Shown here piece by piece: positions 16,040-24,739 of a stretch of 64,000 nt of DNA. Location of the stretch: positions 1-64,000 of the forward strand of contig URVW01000002.1 in assembly GCA_900551435.1 (NCBI GenBank). Direction: 5' to 3'. The stretch's first letter is position 1; each line of letters begins with the position of its first letter. The position numbers and the translations under genes were made by a program. Source of the DNA: an uncultured Faecalibacterium sp. (GTDB lineage Bacteria > Bacillota > Clostridia > Oscillospirales > Ruminococcaceae). The notes under the pieces were generated by a model. The model did no database searches, was not told the origin of the DNA, and saw nothing but the letters and a program-made list of their open reading frames with translations.

Positions 16040-16999
16040 TCAGTTGACGATATGTTCGCCGTTTCCATCGAGGAAGCTGCTCAGATTCTGGGTGGTGATG
16101 TCCATCAGGTTCTGCAAAGCTTCCTTGGTCGTCCATGCAATGTGCGGGGTGAGAAGGGCGTGGGGTTCTTTGCGCAAAGGGCTGTCAGCGGGCAGCGGCT
16201 CGGTCGCAAAGGCATCCGCGCCGTAAAAGCCCAGCTGCCCGGTGTGGAGCGCTTCCGTGACCGCGGCTTCCTCCACGAGCGCCCCGCGCGCTGTGTTCAG
16301 CAGGATGGCTCCCCGCTTCATTTTCTGCAGGGCCTCGGCGCTGATGAGGCCCCGGGTCTGCGGTGTGGCAGGGCAATGCAGACTCAGCACGTCGCTCTGC
16401 CGTAAAAGGGTGTCAAGGTCCACGAACTCCACGCCGTCGGCGGCATATTCCGGGCGGACGGTCCGGGTGCAGACCAGCACCCGCATCCCGAACGCCTTTG
16501 CAATGCGGGCTGACTGCCGCCCGATACTGCCATAGCCGTAGACGCCGAAGTTCTTGCCGTACAGCTCCATCTGGGGCAGAAGCCCATAGCTCTGGGGGAT
16601 GCCCAGCTGCCAGAAGCCGTCCTTCACGGCGCGGTCGTACCGCTCGGCGCACTGACAGATGGCCAGCAGCAGACTGAAGGTCATCTGCGCGACGCTGTAG
16701 GTCGAGTATCCGGGCACATTCGCGACCGACACGCCGTGGCGGCGGCACGCTTCCAAGTCCAGATTATCGGTCCCGGTGGCGATGATGCCCACCCACTTCA
16801 GGTTCGGGCACTGGGACAAAATTTGTTCGTCCATCCGGCATTTATTTAGGAACACGAACTCCGCGTCGCCGATGCGGGGCGCGATTTCCTCATAGGCGGT
16901 GCGGACATAGCTCGTGGTGTCCGGGATGAGGGCTTTCACCCCCGACCAATCGAGGTCGCCTTCCTCCATCACATAGCTTTCCAGAATGACTGCTTTCAT
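16040..16999 (-). CDS. D-2-hydroxyacid dehydrogenase
   Basis: A 319-residue NAD-dependent reductase of the D-isomer 2-hydroxyacid family (glycerate/hydroxypyruvate or lactate-like). The Rossmann motif GVYGYGSIGRQSARI begins near residue 147. The catalytic Arg is in NTARGALVEE, the Glu in GADAFATEPL and the His in LTPHIAW. I chose the ATG at 16999 because it overlaps the sirtuin stop codon by ATGA and follows GAGGAGGAG. An upstream extension would read through the sirtuin gene. The substrate is not decided by sequence. Confidence 0.9.
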   Translation of the reverse strand: MKAVILESYVMEEGDLDWSGVKALIPDTTSYVRTAYEEIAPRIGDAEFVFLNKCRMDEQILSQCPNLKWVGIIATGTDNLDLEACRRHGVSVANVPGYSTYSVAQMTFSLLLAICQCAERYDRAVKDGFWQLGIPQSYGLLPQMELYGKNFGVYGYGSIGRQSARIAKAFGMRVLVCTRTVRPEYAADGVEFVDLDTLLRQSDVLSLHCPATPQTRGLISAEALQKMKRGAILLNTARGALVEEAAVTEALHTGQLGFYGADAFATEPLPADSPLRKEPHALLTPHIAWTTKEALQNLMDITTQNLSSFLDGNGEHIVN

Positions 17000-17727
17000 G
17001 GCTCCTCCTCCAACATGACATCTTCGCTCAGGACCTGTCCGATGGGCTTTGCGATGCACAGGTCGGCCTGTTCGTCGGCGCTGGTGGGCTGCATATTGAT
17101 GACCACGAGATGCCGACCCCGGAAATACCGCAGCAGCCCCGCCGCCGGGTAGACCACCAAGCTCGTTCCGCCGATGATGAGGGTATCGGCCTTTCGGATG
17201 GCCGCCACGGCCCCGGAAACGACGGCTTCATCCAAGCCCTCTTCGTACAGGACCACGTCCGGCTTGATGATGCCGCCGCAGTCCGGGCAGCGGGGCACGC
17301 CGGTGCTGTTCGCGATGAAATCCACATCGAAGAACTTTCCGCACTCGGTGCAGTAGTTGCGCAGAGTGCTCCCGTGCAGCTCATAGACCGTTTTGGAGCC
17401 AGCCGCCTGATGCAGCCCGTCGATGTTCTGGGTGACGACCGCCTTCAGCTTGCCCTCGCGCTCCAATTTTGCCAGCCGCAGATGGGCCGCGTTGGGCTTT
17501 GCGCCCTTCACGATGAGCTTATCGCGGTAAAAACGGTAAAATTCTTCCGGGTAGCGTTCCCAGAAGGTGTGGCTCAGGATCGTCTCGGGCGGGTAATCGT
17601 ACTTCTGATGATACAGCCCGTCCACGCTCCGAAAATCCGGGATGCCGCTTTCGGTCGAGACGCCCGCGCCGCCGAAAAAGACGATATTGCTGCTTTCGGC
17701 AATGATTTTTTCCAGTGCAGGAACCAT
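16996..17727 (-). CDS. NAD-dependent protein deacylase, SIR2 family
   Basis: A 243-residue sirtuin with the NAD-binding GAGVSTESGIPDFRS, the TQNIDGLHQAAG motif and the catalytic His in LHGS. It also has a four-cysteine zinc site (CTEC...CPDC) and GGTSLVVYPAAG. It removes acyl groups from lysines using NAD+, producing nicotinamide. The ATG at 17727 gives the family's length; a longer frame starting at 17781 overlaps the -10 region (AGTATA on the plus strand at 17770-17775). The gene overlaps the hydroxyacid dehydrogenase gene and lies downstream of an NAD(P)HX repair enzyme, a loose NAD-related neighbourhood. Confidence 0.93.
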   Translation of the reverse strand: MVPALEKIIAESSNIVFFGGAGVSTESGIPDFRSVDGLYHQKYDYPPETILSHTFWERYPEEFYRFYRDKLIVKGAKPNAAHLRLAKLEREGKLKAVVTQNIDGLHQAAGSKTVYELHGSTLRNYCTECGKFFDVDFIANSTGVPRCPDCGGIIKPDVVLYEEGLDEAVVSGAVAAIRKADTLIIGGTSLVVYPAAGLLRYFRGRHLVVINMQPTSADEQADLCIAKPIGQVLSEDVMLEEEP

Positions 17728-17816
17728 AAATAAAAACGCCCCTTTCCCAGCAGGATGTATGATACTTTCAGTATAACACAAATCCTGCGGAAAGGAAGCG
17801 TTTCTTTGCTTCTGAT

Positions 17817-18707
17817 TCAGCGGCCCTGCTCGGCAAACAGCGCGCCCAGCGCGTCGAACAGGTCATGCGGGAGCATCCCGGCTTCGCCGCGGACGGCGGC
17901 AGCACGGTCGGCGGCGGCTCCATGGAGATAGACCGCACAGACGGCCGCTTCAAAAGCGGGCAGATGACAGGCCAGCAGAGCGCTCGTCATGCCCGCCAGC
18001 ACATCCCCGCTGCCGCCCCGCGATAGGCCGGGGTTGCCGGTGGGATTCACCCTGCACCGGCCATCCGGGGCCGCGATGACGGTGTGTGCGCCCTTCAGGA
18101 CGACCACCGCGTTCCACTCCTTGGCGAAGTGCAGGGCGATGGCTTCCCGGTCCGCGTTGATCTCTGCGGCGGAACGGCCTGTCAGGCGGGCCATCTCACC
18201 CGGATGGGGTGTTAAAATCAGTTCACCCTTTGGATGAAGCATTTTTCCGGTTTGCATCAGGTCCGCCGCCGCGTTCAGGCCGTCGGCGTCCAGCACCACG
18301 CTCCCGGAAAATTCCGGCAAAAGCGTTCCCACCAGCGCGCGGGTCTCGGCGGCGCGGGCGGCGCTCTGCGCCGTATAGCCCAGCCCCGGCCCAACCAGCA
18401 GGACTGTCGCCTTCTGGCGGCAAATGCGCGGGAGACTGTCGGGCGAGATGCCGCCCTCTGCGCCCGCTTCGCAGGGGCAGAGACAGCACTCCGGCAGCCG
18501 CGCTGCCACCGCCGCCAGCACCGGTTCCACGCTGGCCAGCGTCACGATGCCGGCCCCGGTGCGCAAAGCACCTTCCACCGCCAGCGATGCCGCCCCGCGA
18601 TAGGACGCGCTGCCCGCCACGGCCAGCACCGAACCGAAACTGCCTTTGTGGCTGTCGCGGGCGCGGGGCCGCAGATTCGACCAGACGAAATCAGCACTTG
18701 TTTCCAT
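17817..18707 (-). CDS. nnrD: ADP/ATP-dependent NAD(P)H-hydrate dehydratase
   Basis: The enzyme repairs damaged NADHX/NADPHX back to NAD(P)H. The 296-residue protein is the carbohydrate-kinase-like domain alone, without the epimerase domain found in fused Nnr proteins. Visible motifs are SFGSVLAVAGSASYRGAASLA, LVGPGLG, LDADGLNA and the diagnostic NPTGNPGLSRGGSGDVLAGM. The adjacent regulated genes do not form a pathway, but the sirtuin downstream is also NAD-linked. Immediately upstream of the start codon lies a family 1 repeat composite. Confidence 0.92.
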   Translation of the reverse strand: METSADFVWSNLRPRARDSHKGSFGSVLAVAGSASYRGAASLAVEGALRTGAGIVTLASVEPVLAAVAARLPECCLCPCEAGAEGGISPDSLPRICRQKATVLLVGPGLGYTAQSAARAAETRALVGTLLPEFSGSVVLDADGLNAAADLMQTGKMLHPKGELILTPHPGEMARLTGRSAAEINADREAIALHFAKEWNAVVVLKGAHTVIAAPDGRCRVNPTGNPGLSRGGSGDVLAGMTSALLACHLPAFEAAVCAVYLHGAAADRAAAVRGEAGMLPHDLFDALGALFAEQGR

Positions 18708-18710
18708 AAA

Positions 18711-18846
18711 TCAACCTCTCAGTCAGGCTTCGCCCGCCAGCTCCCCGGACAAGGGAGCATTTGGCGTTTTCCACAAGCTTAAATCGACTGCCAAGGCCTC
18801 TCCTGCTAGGAGAGGTGGCATCGCTCCAGCGATGACGGAGAGGTTT
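18711..18846. repeat. Composite of two facing family 1 repeats
   Basis: A rightward AACCTCTCAGTC... copy with hairpin AGCTCCC/GGGAGC is followed by a leftward copy (CCTCTCCT/AGGAGAGG hairpin, ending GATGACGGAGAGGTT). The element thus starts AACCTCTC and ends GAGAGGTT. It has no central hairpin, unlike the copy at 5.2 kb. Its right end overlaps the stop codon of the ribosomal GTPase gene. Confidence 0.8.
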
Positions 18847-21445
18847 ATACCTCTCCCTGCAGATACTTCCGAATTTCTTTCTCGGCTTCCTGTACTTCCT
18901 GATGGAACATCCGGGCCGAGACGCGAAGTGCGCCGTGGCCCAGAATGATGATCTGCTCCATCCCGTCCGAGGTCGCCACGCGGACCCGGCGGCCCTTTCC
19001 GATTTCATGGGTAACATGCTCAATGAACATATCCGCCGTTTCGGCTTCTTTGGTGTAGACGACATGGATGTTGTGATACTGCTCGATGCTGCCCGGGCTG
19101 CCCGGAACGCGGTAGGCGTCGAACACCAAGATCAGCACACACTTTTTGAAGCCCTGATAGTTGCACAGAATGTCCATCAGCTTTTTGCGGGCGGCTTCCA
19201 AGCTCTCCTTGGAAAGGGCGTTCAGCTCGTCCCACGCAAAAATGATGTTGTAGCCGTCCACCAGCAGGTATTCCGGGGCGATTTCCCACTGTTCAGCGTT
19301 GAAATCCGGGCGCTCTGTCTTTTGGATGGGCCGGAACGCCGCCAGCGGGTCCCGTTTGATGGGGCCATAGGTCTGTTCAAAAATTTTCAGCAGCTCGGCA
19401 TCCTCTTCGAGAGTGGCCCGATACGCGGCCATCCGGCGGGGACGGCTCTGGACAGCTTCTTCTGCCGGACGGGCGGTCTTTCCCCAACCGCTGTCCACAT
19501 GCATATGATTGCGCACCTGTTCCCACGGGACAACGAAGCCTGCACCATGGGCGCAGAACACCGAATCCGCCGGGTTGTCGAGGTCGTGTTCCGGCTCATA
19601 ACCCGCCGCCGCGATGATTTCTTCGGCGTTGTGGCAGGGCCGGTAGCCGTCCAGCGTCAGGTTCAGATGCCCCCGGCCCCGGGTGTAGCCCACCACATCC
19701 ATCGGATAGCTCCGCATCGTAGAAGCCGGGGCCGTGCCGGTCAGGGTCGTCGTCTGGCCGTCCGGGGCAGTCTCGGGCGGGTCAAAGCTGCCGCCCATCT
19801 GCTGGATGTCGTTCATGGCGCGGCCGACGTTCTCCGCCGGAAGTTCCAAGCGGAACGCATACCACGGCTCCAACAGCTGTGTCTTATGGATCTGACCTGC
19901 CATCATCAGGCCCTGCCGGACCGCCCGATAGGTCGCCTGACGGAAATCGCCGCCCTCGGTGTGCTTGAGGTGGGCGCGGCCCGCGATGAGAGTAATTTTC
20001 ACGTCAGTCAGCGGTGCACCGATGAGGACGCCCAGATGCTGCTTTTCTTCCAGATGGGTCAGCACCAGCCGCTGCCAGTTCTTGTCCAGCACCTCTTCGC
20101 GGCAGTCGGCGGCGAACTGCATCCCGCTGCCCCGTGGAAGGGGTTCCAGCTTCAGATGCACCTCGGCATAGTGGCGCAGGGGTTCGTAATGGCCCACGCC
20201 CTCGATGGCTTCGGTGATCGTCTCCTTATATAATATCCCGCCGGGGCCGAAGCTGACGTCCAGCCCGTAGCGCTCGGCCAGAAGGCTCTTGAGCACTTCC
20301 AGCTGAATTTCGCCCATCAGCTGGACATGGATCTCACCCAGCGTCTCGTTCCAGACCACATGGAGCTGCGGTTCCTCTTCTTCCAGCCGGTGCAGCTTGC
20401 CCAGCGCGGCGTGGACGTCTGCGCCCTCGGGCAGAAGCACCTGATAGCTCAAAACCGGTTCCAGCACCGGAAGGTCGCTGTCCCGCTCGGCTCCAAGGCC
20501 CTCGCCGGGGCGGGCCTTCGTCAGGCCGGTCACGGCGCAGACCTGACCCGGCGCGATGCTCTCCGCCAGCGTATACTTTGCGCCGGAGTAGAGCCGCAGC
20601 TGATTGGCCTTTTCAGCCCACGGTTCGCCGTCGGCCTCACCGGTGAGCTGAGCCTTTACCTTTAAGACCCCGCCCGTGACGCGCAGCCATGTCAACCGCG
20701 CGCCCTGCTCATCTTGCGAGATTTTGAACACCTTTGCACCGAACGCTTCCAGCGCCGGGGCCTCCCGGGTGTAGCGGTCCAGTCCGGTCAGAAATTCGTC
20801 CACGCCGTCCAGCTTGAGCGCCGCGCCGAACCAGCACGGGAACACATGACGGCGGGTGATGGCCGGGATGATGTCGGCATCGGTCAGCGTGCCGTTTTCG
20901 AGCACGGCGTCCATCAGCCGCTCGTCGCAGAGGGCCAGCGCGTCGTTGCGGGCGGCTTCCTCTGCCCCAAAATCCACGAAGCCCTCGCCCAAACGATGAT
21001 TCAGCTGGTCCAGAAGGGCATCCTTTCCCGGCCCGGGCAGGTCCATCTTGTTGATGAACACGAAGGTCGGGATGTGATACCGCCGCAGGAGCCGCCAGAG
21101 CGTCTCGGTGTGGCTCTGCACGCCGTCCGTGCCGCTGATGACCAGCACCGCGTAATCCAGCACTTGAAGGGTCCGCTCCGTCTCGGTGGAAAAGTCCACA
21201 TGGCCCGGGGTGTCCAGCAGGGTCAGGTCGGTGTTCCCGGCCGTCAGCAGGGCCTGTTTGGAAAAGATGGTGATGCCGCGTTCTTTTTCCAGCGTGTTCG
21301 TGTCCAGAAAGGCGTCCTTGTGATCGACCCGTCCCAGCTTCCGGATGGCTCCGGCGCGGTAGAGCATGGCTTCGGAAAGGGTGGTCTTGCCCGAGTCTAC
21401 ATGGGCGAGGATGCCCACGACCAAGCGTTTCTGTGATGCTTCCAT
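18845..21445 (-). CDS. EF-G/TetM-like ribosomal GTPase fused to a Rae1/YacP-like NYN endoribonuclease
   Basis: This is an 866-residue, two-part protein. Residues 1 to about 650 form a translational GTPase of the ribosomal-protection type: GILAHVDSGKTT, DTPGHVDF and NKMDLPG, then EF-G domains II to V. Residues from about 725 to 866 match Rae1/YacP: LLVDGYNII, AYR after FDA, VVYTKEAETAD, VATSDGMEQ and GALRVSAR. Known Rae1 is an endonuclease that cuts mRNA in the ribosomal A site; TetM/EF-G proteins bind that same site. The fusion therefore suggests GTPase-delivered cleavage or rescue of stalled ribosomes. I chose the ATG at 21445 behind AAGGGG (8-base spacing). It is co-transcribed with the membrane gene upstream. 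True tetracycline resistance is not implied. Confidence 0.92.
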   Translation of the reverse strand: MEASQKRLVVGILAHVDSGKTTLSEAMLYRAGAIRKLGRVDHKDAFLDTNTLEKERGITIFSKQALLTAGNTDLTLLDTPGHVDFSTETERTLQVLDYAVLVISGTDGVQSHTETLWRLLRRYHIPTFVFINKMDLPGPGKDALLDQLNHRLGEGFVDFGAEEAARNDALALCDERLMDAVLENGTLTDADIIPAITRRHVFPCWFGAALKLDGVDEFLTGLDRYTREAPALEAFGAKVFKISQDEQGARLTWLRVTGGVLKVKAQLTGEADGEPWAEKANQLRLYSGAKYTLAESIAPGQVCAVTGLTKARPGEGLGAERDSDLPVLEPVLSYQVLLPEGADVHAALGKLHRLEEEEPQLHVVWNETLGEIHVQLMGEIQLEVLKSLLAERYGLDVSFGPGGILYKETITEAIEGVGHYEPLRHYAEVHLKLEPLPRGSGMQFAADCREEVLDKNWQRLVLTHLEEKQHLGVLIGAPLTDVKITLIAGRAHLKHTEGGDFRQATYRAVRQGLMMAGQIHKTQLLEPWYAFRLELPAENVGRAMNDIQQMGGSFDPPETAPDGQTTTLTGTAPASTMRSYPMDVVGYTRGRGHLNLTLDGYRPCHNAEEIIAAAGYEPEHDLDNPADSVFCAHGAGFVVPWEQVRNHMHVDSGWGKTARPAEEAVQSRPRRMAAYRATLEEDAELLKIFEQTYGPIKRDPLAAFRPIQKTERPDFNAEQWEIAPEYLLVDGYNIIFAWDELNALSKESLEAARKKLMDILCNYQGFKKCVLILVFDAYRVPGSPGSIEQYHNIHVVYTKEAETADMFIEHVTHEIGKGRRVRVATSDGMEQIIILGHGALRVSARMFHQEVQEAEKEIRKYLQGEV

Positions 21446-21457
21446 CTCCGCCACCCC

Positions 21458-21877
21458 TTACAAAAAGCTGACGAGAAGGGCCGTGATGACCAGCGGAAGG
21501 CCCAGCACCAGATTGGACAGCATGCTGCAATAGGTGCGCTCTTCGGGTTCCAGCTCCTCGAAGGAGACGATCTTTTCATCGGCATAGTCGATGATGGACC
21601 GGGTCGAGTGGAACTTTTTCTTTTTGCCCGGATTTTTGAATTCTTCCAGCAGATGGTGGATGGTCACACCGTCCAGACGCATATAATCGATCCATGCCCA
21701 GATCAGCAGCACCACGCCGCACAAAAAGCCCGGAGCCTCCCACATCGTGAAGGTCCCGTCGCTGATATACCGCTCCCACAACAGCATCAGCACCGCCACG
21801 ATGGACACCCGCGTGACCGTTTTATAGAGGATCGGATGGAGCATATAGCTTTTATACATCGAAATGAGTTTTTTCAT
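21458..21877 (-). CDS. Small membrane protein of unknown function
   Basis: A 139-residue protein with hydrophobic segments at about residues 22-36, 49-65 and 122-138. A charged cytosolic middle (NPGKKKKFHSTRSIIDYADEKIVSFEELEPEE) lies between the second and third. I recognise no family. It starts 12 bases upstream of the ribosomal GTPase-nuclease gene and has an AAGGAG ribosome site, so the two probably form an operon. A role in anchoring or controlling the GTPase is only a guess. Confidence 0.75.
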   Translation of the reverse strand: MKKLISMYKSYMLHPILYKTVTRVSIVAVLMLLWERYISDGTFTMWEAPGFLCGVVLLIWAWIDYMRLDGVTIHHLLEEFKNPGKKKKFHSTRSIIDYADEKIVSFEELEPEERTYCSMLSNLVLGLPLVITALLVSFL

Positions 21878-22255
21878 ACCCTACTCCTTGTTTTGATCGC
21901 AAATTATTTTTATTGTAACATGTTTTTATGAAAAAAGATAGCGGTTTCCGCGCGGTCTTTCCATGCGATCTGCGCACACCCTGTTCCGATTTTCGTCACC
22001 ATTTTCTATACAATCCTTTTCATTTTTCAGCAATGTCATCTGAAATCTTTTCTCTTGAAAGTTTTTGTCACCTTTTTGTTTCCAATTCAGCGCTTTATTG
22101 CATTGACTTTTCTGCTCTACAGTGCTAGAATGCCAAAAGTGCGACTTTCGCCCTTGCTGTGCATTTTTTCACAGCAGACGGACCACACTGCATTTAGGAA
22201 TAGGAAAAACGGCACGGCTTTCGTTCCGTGCCAGAGATCTGGGAGGATCTATCCA
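21878..22255. other. Divergent intergenic region between the membrane gene and the first oligopeptide-binding gene
   Basis: It is AT-rich in its left two thirds and holds no supported gene. The right part carries the promoter at 22103-22131. The leader then forms a GGCACGG/CCGTGCC hairpin (22211-22232) shortly before a GGGAGGA ribosome site. Confidence 0.65.
22103..22131 (+). promoter_or_regulatory. Promoter of the first oligopeptide-binding lipoprotein gene
   Basis: TTGACT (22103-22108), a 17-base spacer and TAGAAT (22126-22131). This gives a leader of about 118 bases. Confidence 0.7.
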
Positions 22256-24289
22256 ATGAGTATCAATTTTGAGTCTCACAAGCTCGACCGCCGCACCTTC
22301 CTGAAGGGTGCTGGCGCTGTTGGCGCTGCAAGCCTTCTGGCTGCATGCGGCGGCAGCAAGTCTGACAACGGCAGCACCGCCGCTTCCACCAGCGGCGCAG
22401 AAGCCCCCAACTCCACCGGCGCAACTCCGCTGAAGGAGTTCATCAGCTGGGAGAGCGGCAACCGCGAGCTGGAGAGCTGGAACATGCTGTACACACAGCA
22501 GGCTTCCGACGCAAACGTCATCACCAACTTGTGGGATGGTCTGCTGAGCTTCGACTGCTACGGCAAGGTCGTGCCCGCCATCGCTTCCTCTTGGGAGCAC
22601 AATGAGGACTCCACCGTCTGGACCTTCAACCTGCGCGACGATGTCGATTGGGTCGATGCCAACGGCGAGGTCAAGGACCACCTGACCAGCAAGGACTTCC
22701 TCGTTGGTTTCGAGTGGGTCATGAACTCCTACAAGAACGAGGCCAACAATACCTCTATGCCCAACGATACCGTCGTGGGCGCTGCCGAGTACTACGAGCA
22801 GACCAAGGAAGCCGGCGACGCTGCCGCTGACATGACCTATGAGGACATGCTGGCTGCCGGTGTCGGCATCGAGGCTCCGGATGACTACACGCTGGTGTTC
22901 ACCTGCAAGGACCCCTGCCCGTACTTCGACACCGTTGCTGCTTACAACAGCTTCTATCCCGTTGCCCCCGCTCTGATCGACGAGCTGGGCATTGAGGGCT
23001 TCCGCGGCTGCGACAACACCAACATGTGGTACAACGGTCCGTACCTGATCGAGGAGTATATTCAGGGCAACACCAAGAGCTACATCCCCAACCCCAGCTA
23101 CTACGACGCCGCCAACGTCAGCCGCTTTGAGCGCCTGACCATCACCATGATCTCCGACGGCTCCATCAGCCTCCAGCTGTATCAGAACCGCGAGCTGGAC
23201 GAGGTCGATCTGGGCGAGAGCAGCATCACCACCATTCAGGCCGATCCTTCCAACGAATACAATCAGCAGCTGTGCGAGAAGCGCCCCAAGAAGTTCAGCT
23301 ACTGCTTCATCTTCAACTATGACAAGATGAACGCCGACGGCACGCCCGATGTGAACTGGAACAAGGCCATCGCCAACAAGGCATTCCGTCAGTGCTTCTC
23401 CAAGGGTCTGGATCTGACCAAGTTCTACGCCCGTTACAACCCCATCAACCCGCTGAAGTGCGAGAACAACTTCTTCACCATGAGCGGCCTGTGCTACACC
23501 TCTGACGGCACGGACTATACCTCTCTGGTCGCCAAGGAGATTGGTCTGGACGGCGAGAAGTACGACGGCAAGACCATGAAGCGTCTGCGCGCCAACAACG
23601 GCGACATCGCTGACCTGAAGAAACAGGCCATGGATGAGCTGAGCGCCATCGGCGTCACCTTCCCGGTGCACTGCTCCTATTATATCTTGGCCGGTTCCAC
23701 CACGGCTCTGGACAGCGCGACCGTCCTGAAGCAGTGCTTCACCGACAGCTTCGGCGATGACTTCATCGTGCTGGACATCGAGACCTTCGTCTCCTCCACC
23801 ATGAAGGAGGTCGTGGCACCCAAGCTGCAGAGCTTCGTCCACATGGGCTGGGGCGCTGACTTCGGTGATCCCATCAACTTCCTGACCCAGATCATCGTCC
23901 ACGACGACAATGCTTACTACAGCTGCAACATGACCAACATCGAGGGCATCGTGGAGAACGGCCCCGCTGATTATCAGAAGGAGCTGGTGGATGCTTACGA
24001 GCAGTTCACCGATCTGGTCAACGAGGGCCGCGCCATCGTCAACGATACCGACGCCCGCTATGCAGCGTTCGCCAAGGCTGAGGCTTACTTCCTCGAAGAG
24101 AACCTCATCTTCCCCTCCGTCTACGACGTCACTTGGTGCTTGACCCACGCCAACGAGTACAGCAAGATCAACGCAATGTATGGTCCCTGCAACTACAAGG
24201 CTGTCAACTGGGAGACCAGCGAAGAGGCTTACACCACCGAGCAGTACGAAGAATTCGCTGCTGCCTACGATGCCGCAACGCAGGGCTGA
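22256..24289 (+). CDS. Oligopeptide ABC transporter substrate-binding lipoprotein (first copy)
   Basis: A 677-residue SBP_bac_5 (OppA/DppA) protein that captures peptides or similar solutes at the cell surface. The N-terminus combines a twin-arginine-like n-region (DRRTFLKGAG) with a lipobox (SLLAAC), so it is probably a Tat-type lipoprotein. A Ser/Thr/Gly linker follows. The body shows the usual WTFNLRDDVDWVDANG and FNYDKMN regions. The ATG at 22256 follows GGGAGGATC; a longer frame from 22055 contains the promoter. A terminator follows, so this copy can be expressed apart from the rest of the operon. It is a close paralogue of the next gene. Confidence 0.93.
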   Translation: MSINFESHKLDRRTFLKGAGAVGAASLLAACGGSKSDNGSTAASTSGAEAPNSTGATPLKEFISWESGNRELESWNMLYTQQASDANVITNLWDGLLSFDCYGKVVPAIASSWEHNEDSTVWTFNLRDDVDWVDANGEVKDHLTSKDFLVGFEWVMNSYKNEANNTSMPNDTVVGAAEYYEQTKEAGDAAADMTYEDMLAAGVGIEAPDDYTLVFTCKDPCPYFDTVAAYNSFYPVAPALIDELGIEGFRGCDNTNMWYNGPYLIEEYIQGNTKSYIPNPSYYDAANVSRFERLTITMISDGSISLQLYQNRELDEVDLGESSITTIQADPSNEYNQQLCEKRPKKFSYCFIFNYDKMNADGTPDVNWNKAIANKAFRQCFSKGLDLTKFYARYNPINPLKCENNFFTMSGLCYTSDGTDYTSLVAKEIGLDGEKYDGKTMKRLRANNGDIADLKKQAMDELSAIGVTFPVHCSYYILAGSTTALDSATVLKQCFTDSFGDDFIVLDIETFVSSTMKEVVAPKLQSFVHMGWGADFGDPINFLTQIIVHDDNAYYSCNMTNIEGIVENGPADYQKELVDAYEQFTDLVNEGRAIVNDTDARYAAFAKAEAYFLEENLIFPSVYDVTWCLTHANEYSKINAMYGPCNYKAVNWETSEEAYTTEQYEEFAAAYDAATQG

Positions 24290-24312
24290 TAAAAATTAAG
24301 CACTTTTCCCCG

Positions 24313-24353
24313 GAGCGGGAGCTGTTCGCAAAGCGGATGGCTCCCGCTCTTTT
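24313..24353 (+). terminator. Terminator after the first binding-protein gene
   Basis: The 10-bp stem GAGCGGGAGC / GCTCCCGCTC is followed by TTTTATAA. Confidence 0.85.
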
Positions 24354-24523
24354 ATAATGTAAAGCGATTCACAACTGTCCTTTTACGAAGAACAATTCCG
24401 GTTGTTTTGTTTTTCGAAGGTCCTGTTAAATTTTGCGCACTCTTCACTCTGCAAAAGCGAATAAATTTCATCATTTTTCACCCTCTATCTTTCTTTTTTG
24501 AAGAGCTTCCTCTCCGCGCTCCA
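24354..24523. other. AT-rich spacer without a gene
   Basis: Between the terminator and the next promoter I see only T- and C-rich stretches, with no ribosome site or conserved frame. Confidence 0.5.
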
Positions 24524-24552
24524 TTGACAGCTTATTCTTTTAATGATATAAT
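24524..24552 (+). promoter_or_regulatory. Consensus promoter of the second binding protein and opp operon
   Basis: A perfect TTGACA (24524-24529), a 17-base spacer and a perfect TATAAT (24547-24552). High expression is expected. Confidence 0.9.
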
Positions 24553-24559
24553 AATCAGC

Positions 24560-24739
24560 GTGTTAAGGTTTTGCGGGAGGAGCACAGGCACAGACAGAGG
24601 GGTCTGTATCTGCGCTCTTTTGTATTCCCTGGCAGTACAGAGAGCTTCAAAACTCCCGCAAAGGAGTGGGAAAACAAGCAGGACACCGCGCCCTGCACCA
24701 TGCACCGAAGCACGGAAATTATTTAGGGAGGATAACACA
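24560..24739 (+). promoter_or_regulatory. Structured 5' leader of the second binding-protein gene
   Basis: The 180-base leader contains a long-range 10-bp helix: TTTGCGGGAG (24570-24579) pairs with CTCCCGCAAA (24653-24662). It encloses hairpin ACAGAC/GTCTGT (24590-24607) and a TGTA/TACA hairpin near 24621-24639. I cannot assign it to a known riboswitch class. No terminator is seen, so stability or translation control is more likely than attenuation. Confidence 0.45.

Noticed and set aside
18845..21445. Tetracycline resistance gene (tetM/tetW type)
   Set aside because: The GTPase part is divergent and fused to a Rae1-like nuclease; the protein is better read as a ribosome-associated factor than as a drug-resistance gene.
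22169..24148. Long minus-strand frames opposite the two binding-protein genes (also 24719-26776)
   Set aside because: Antisense shadows of highly biased codons; no ribosome sites and no domains.
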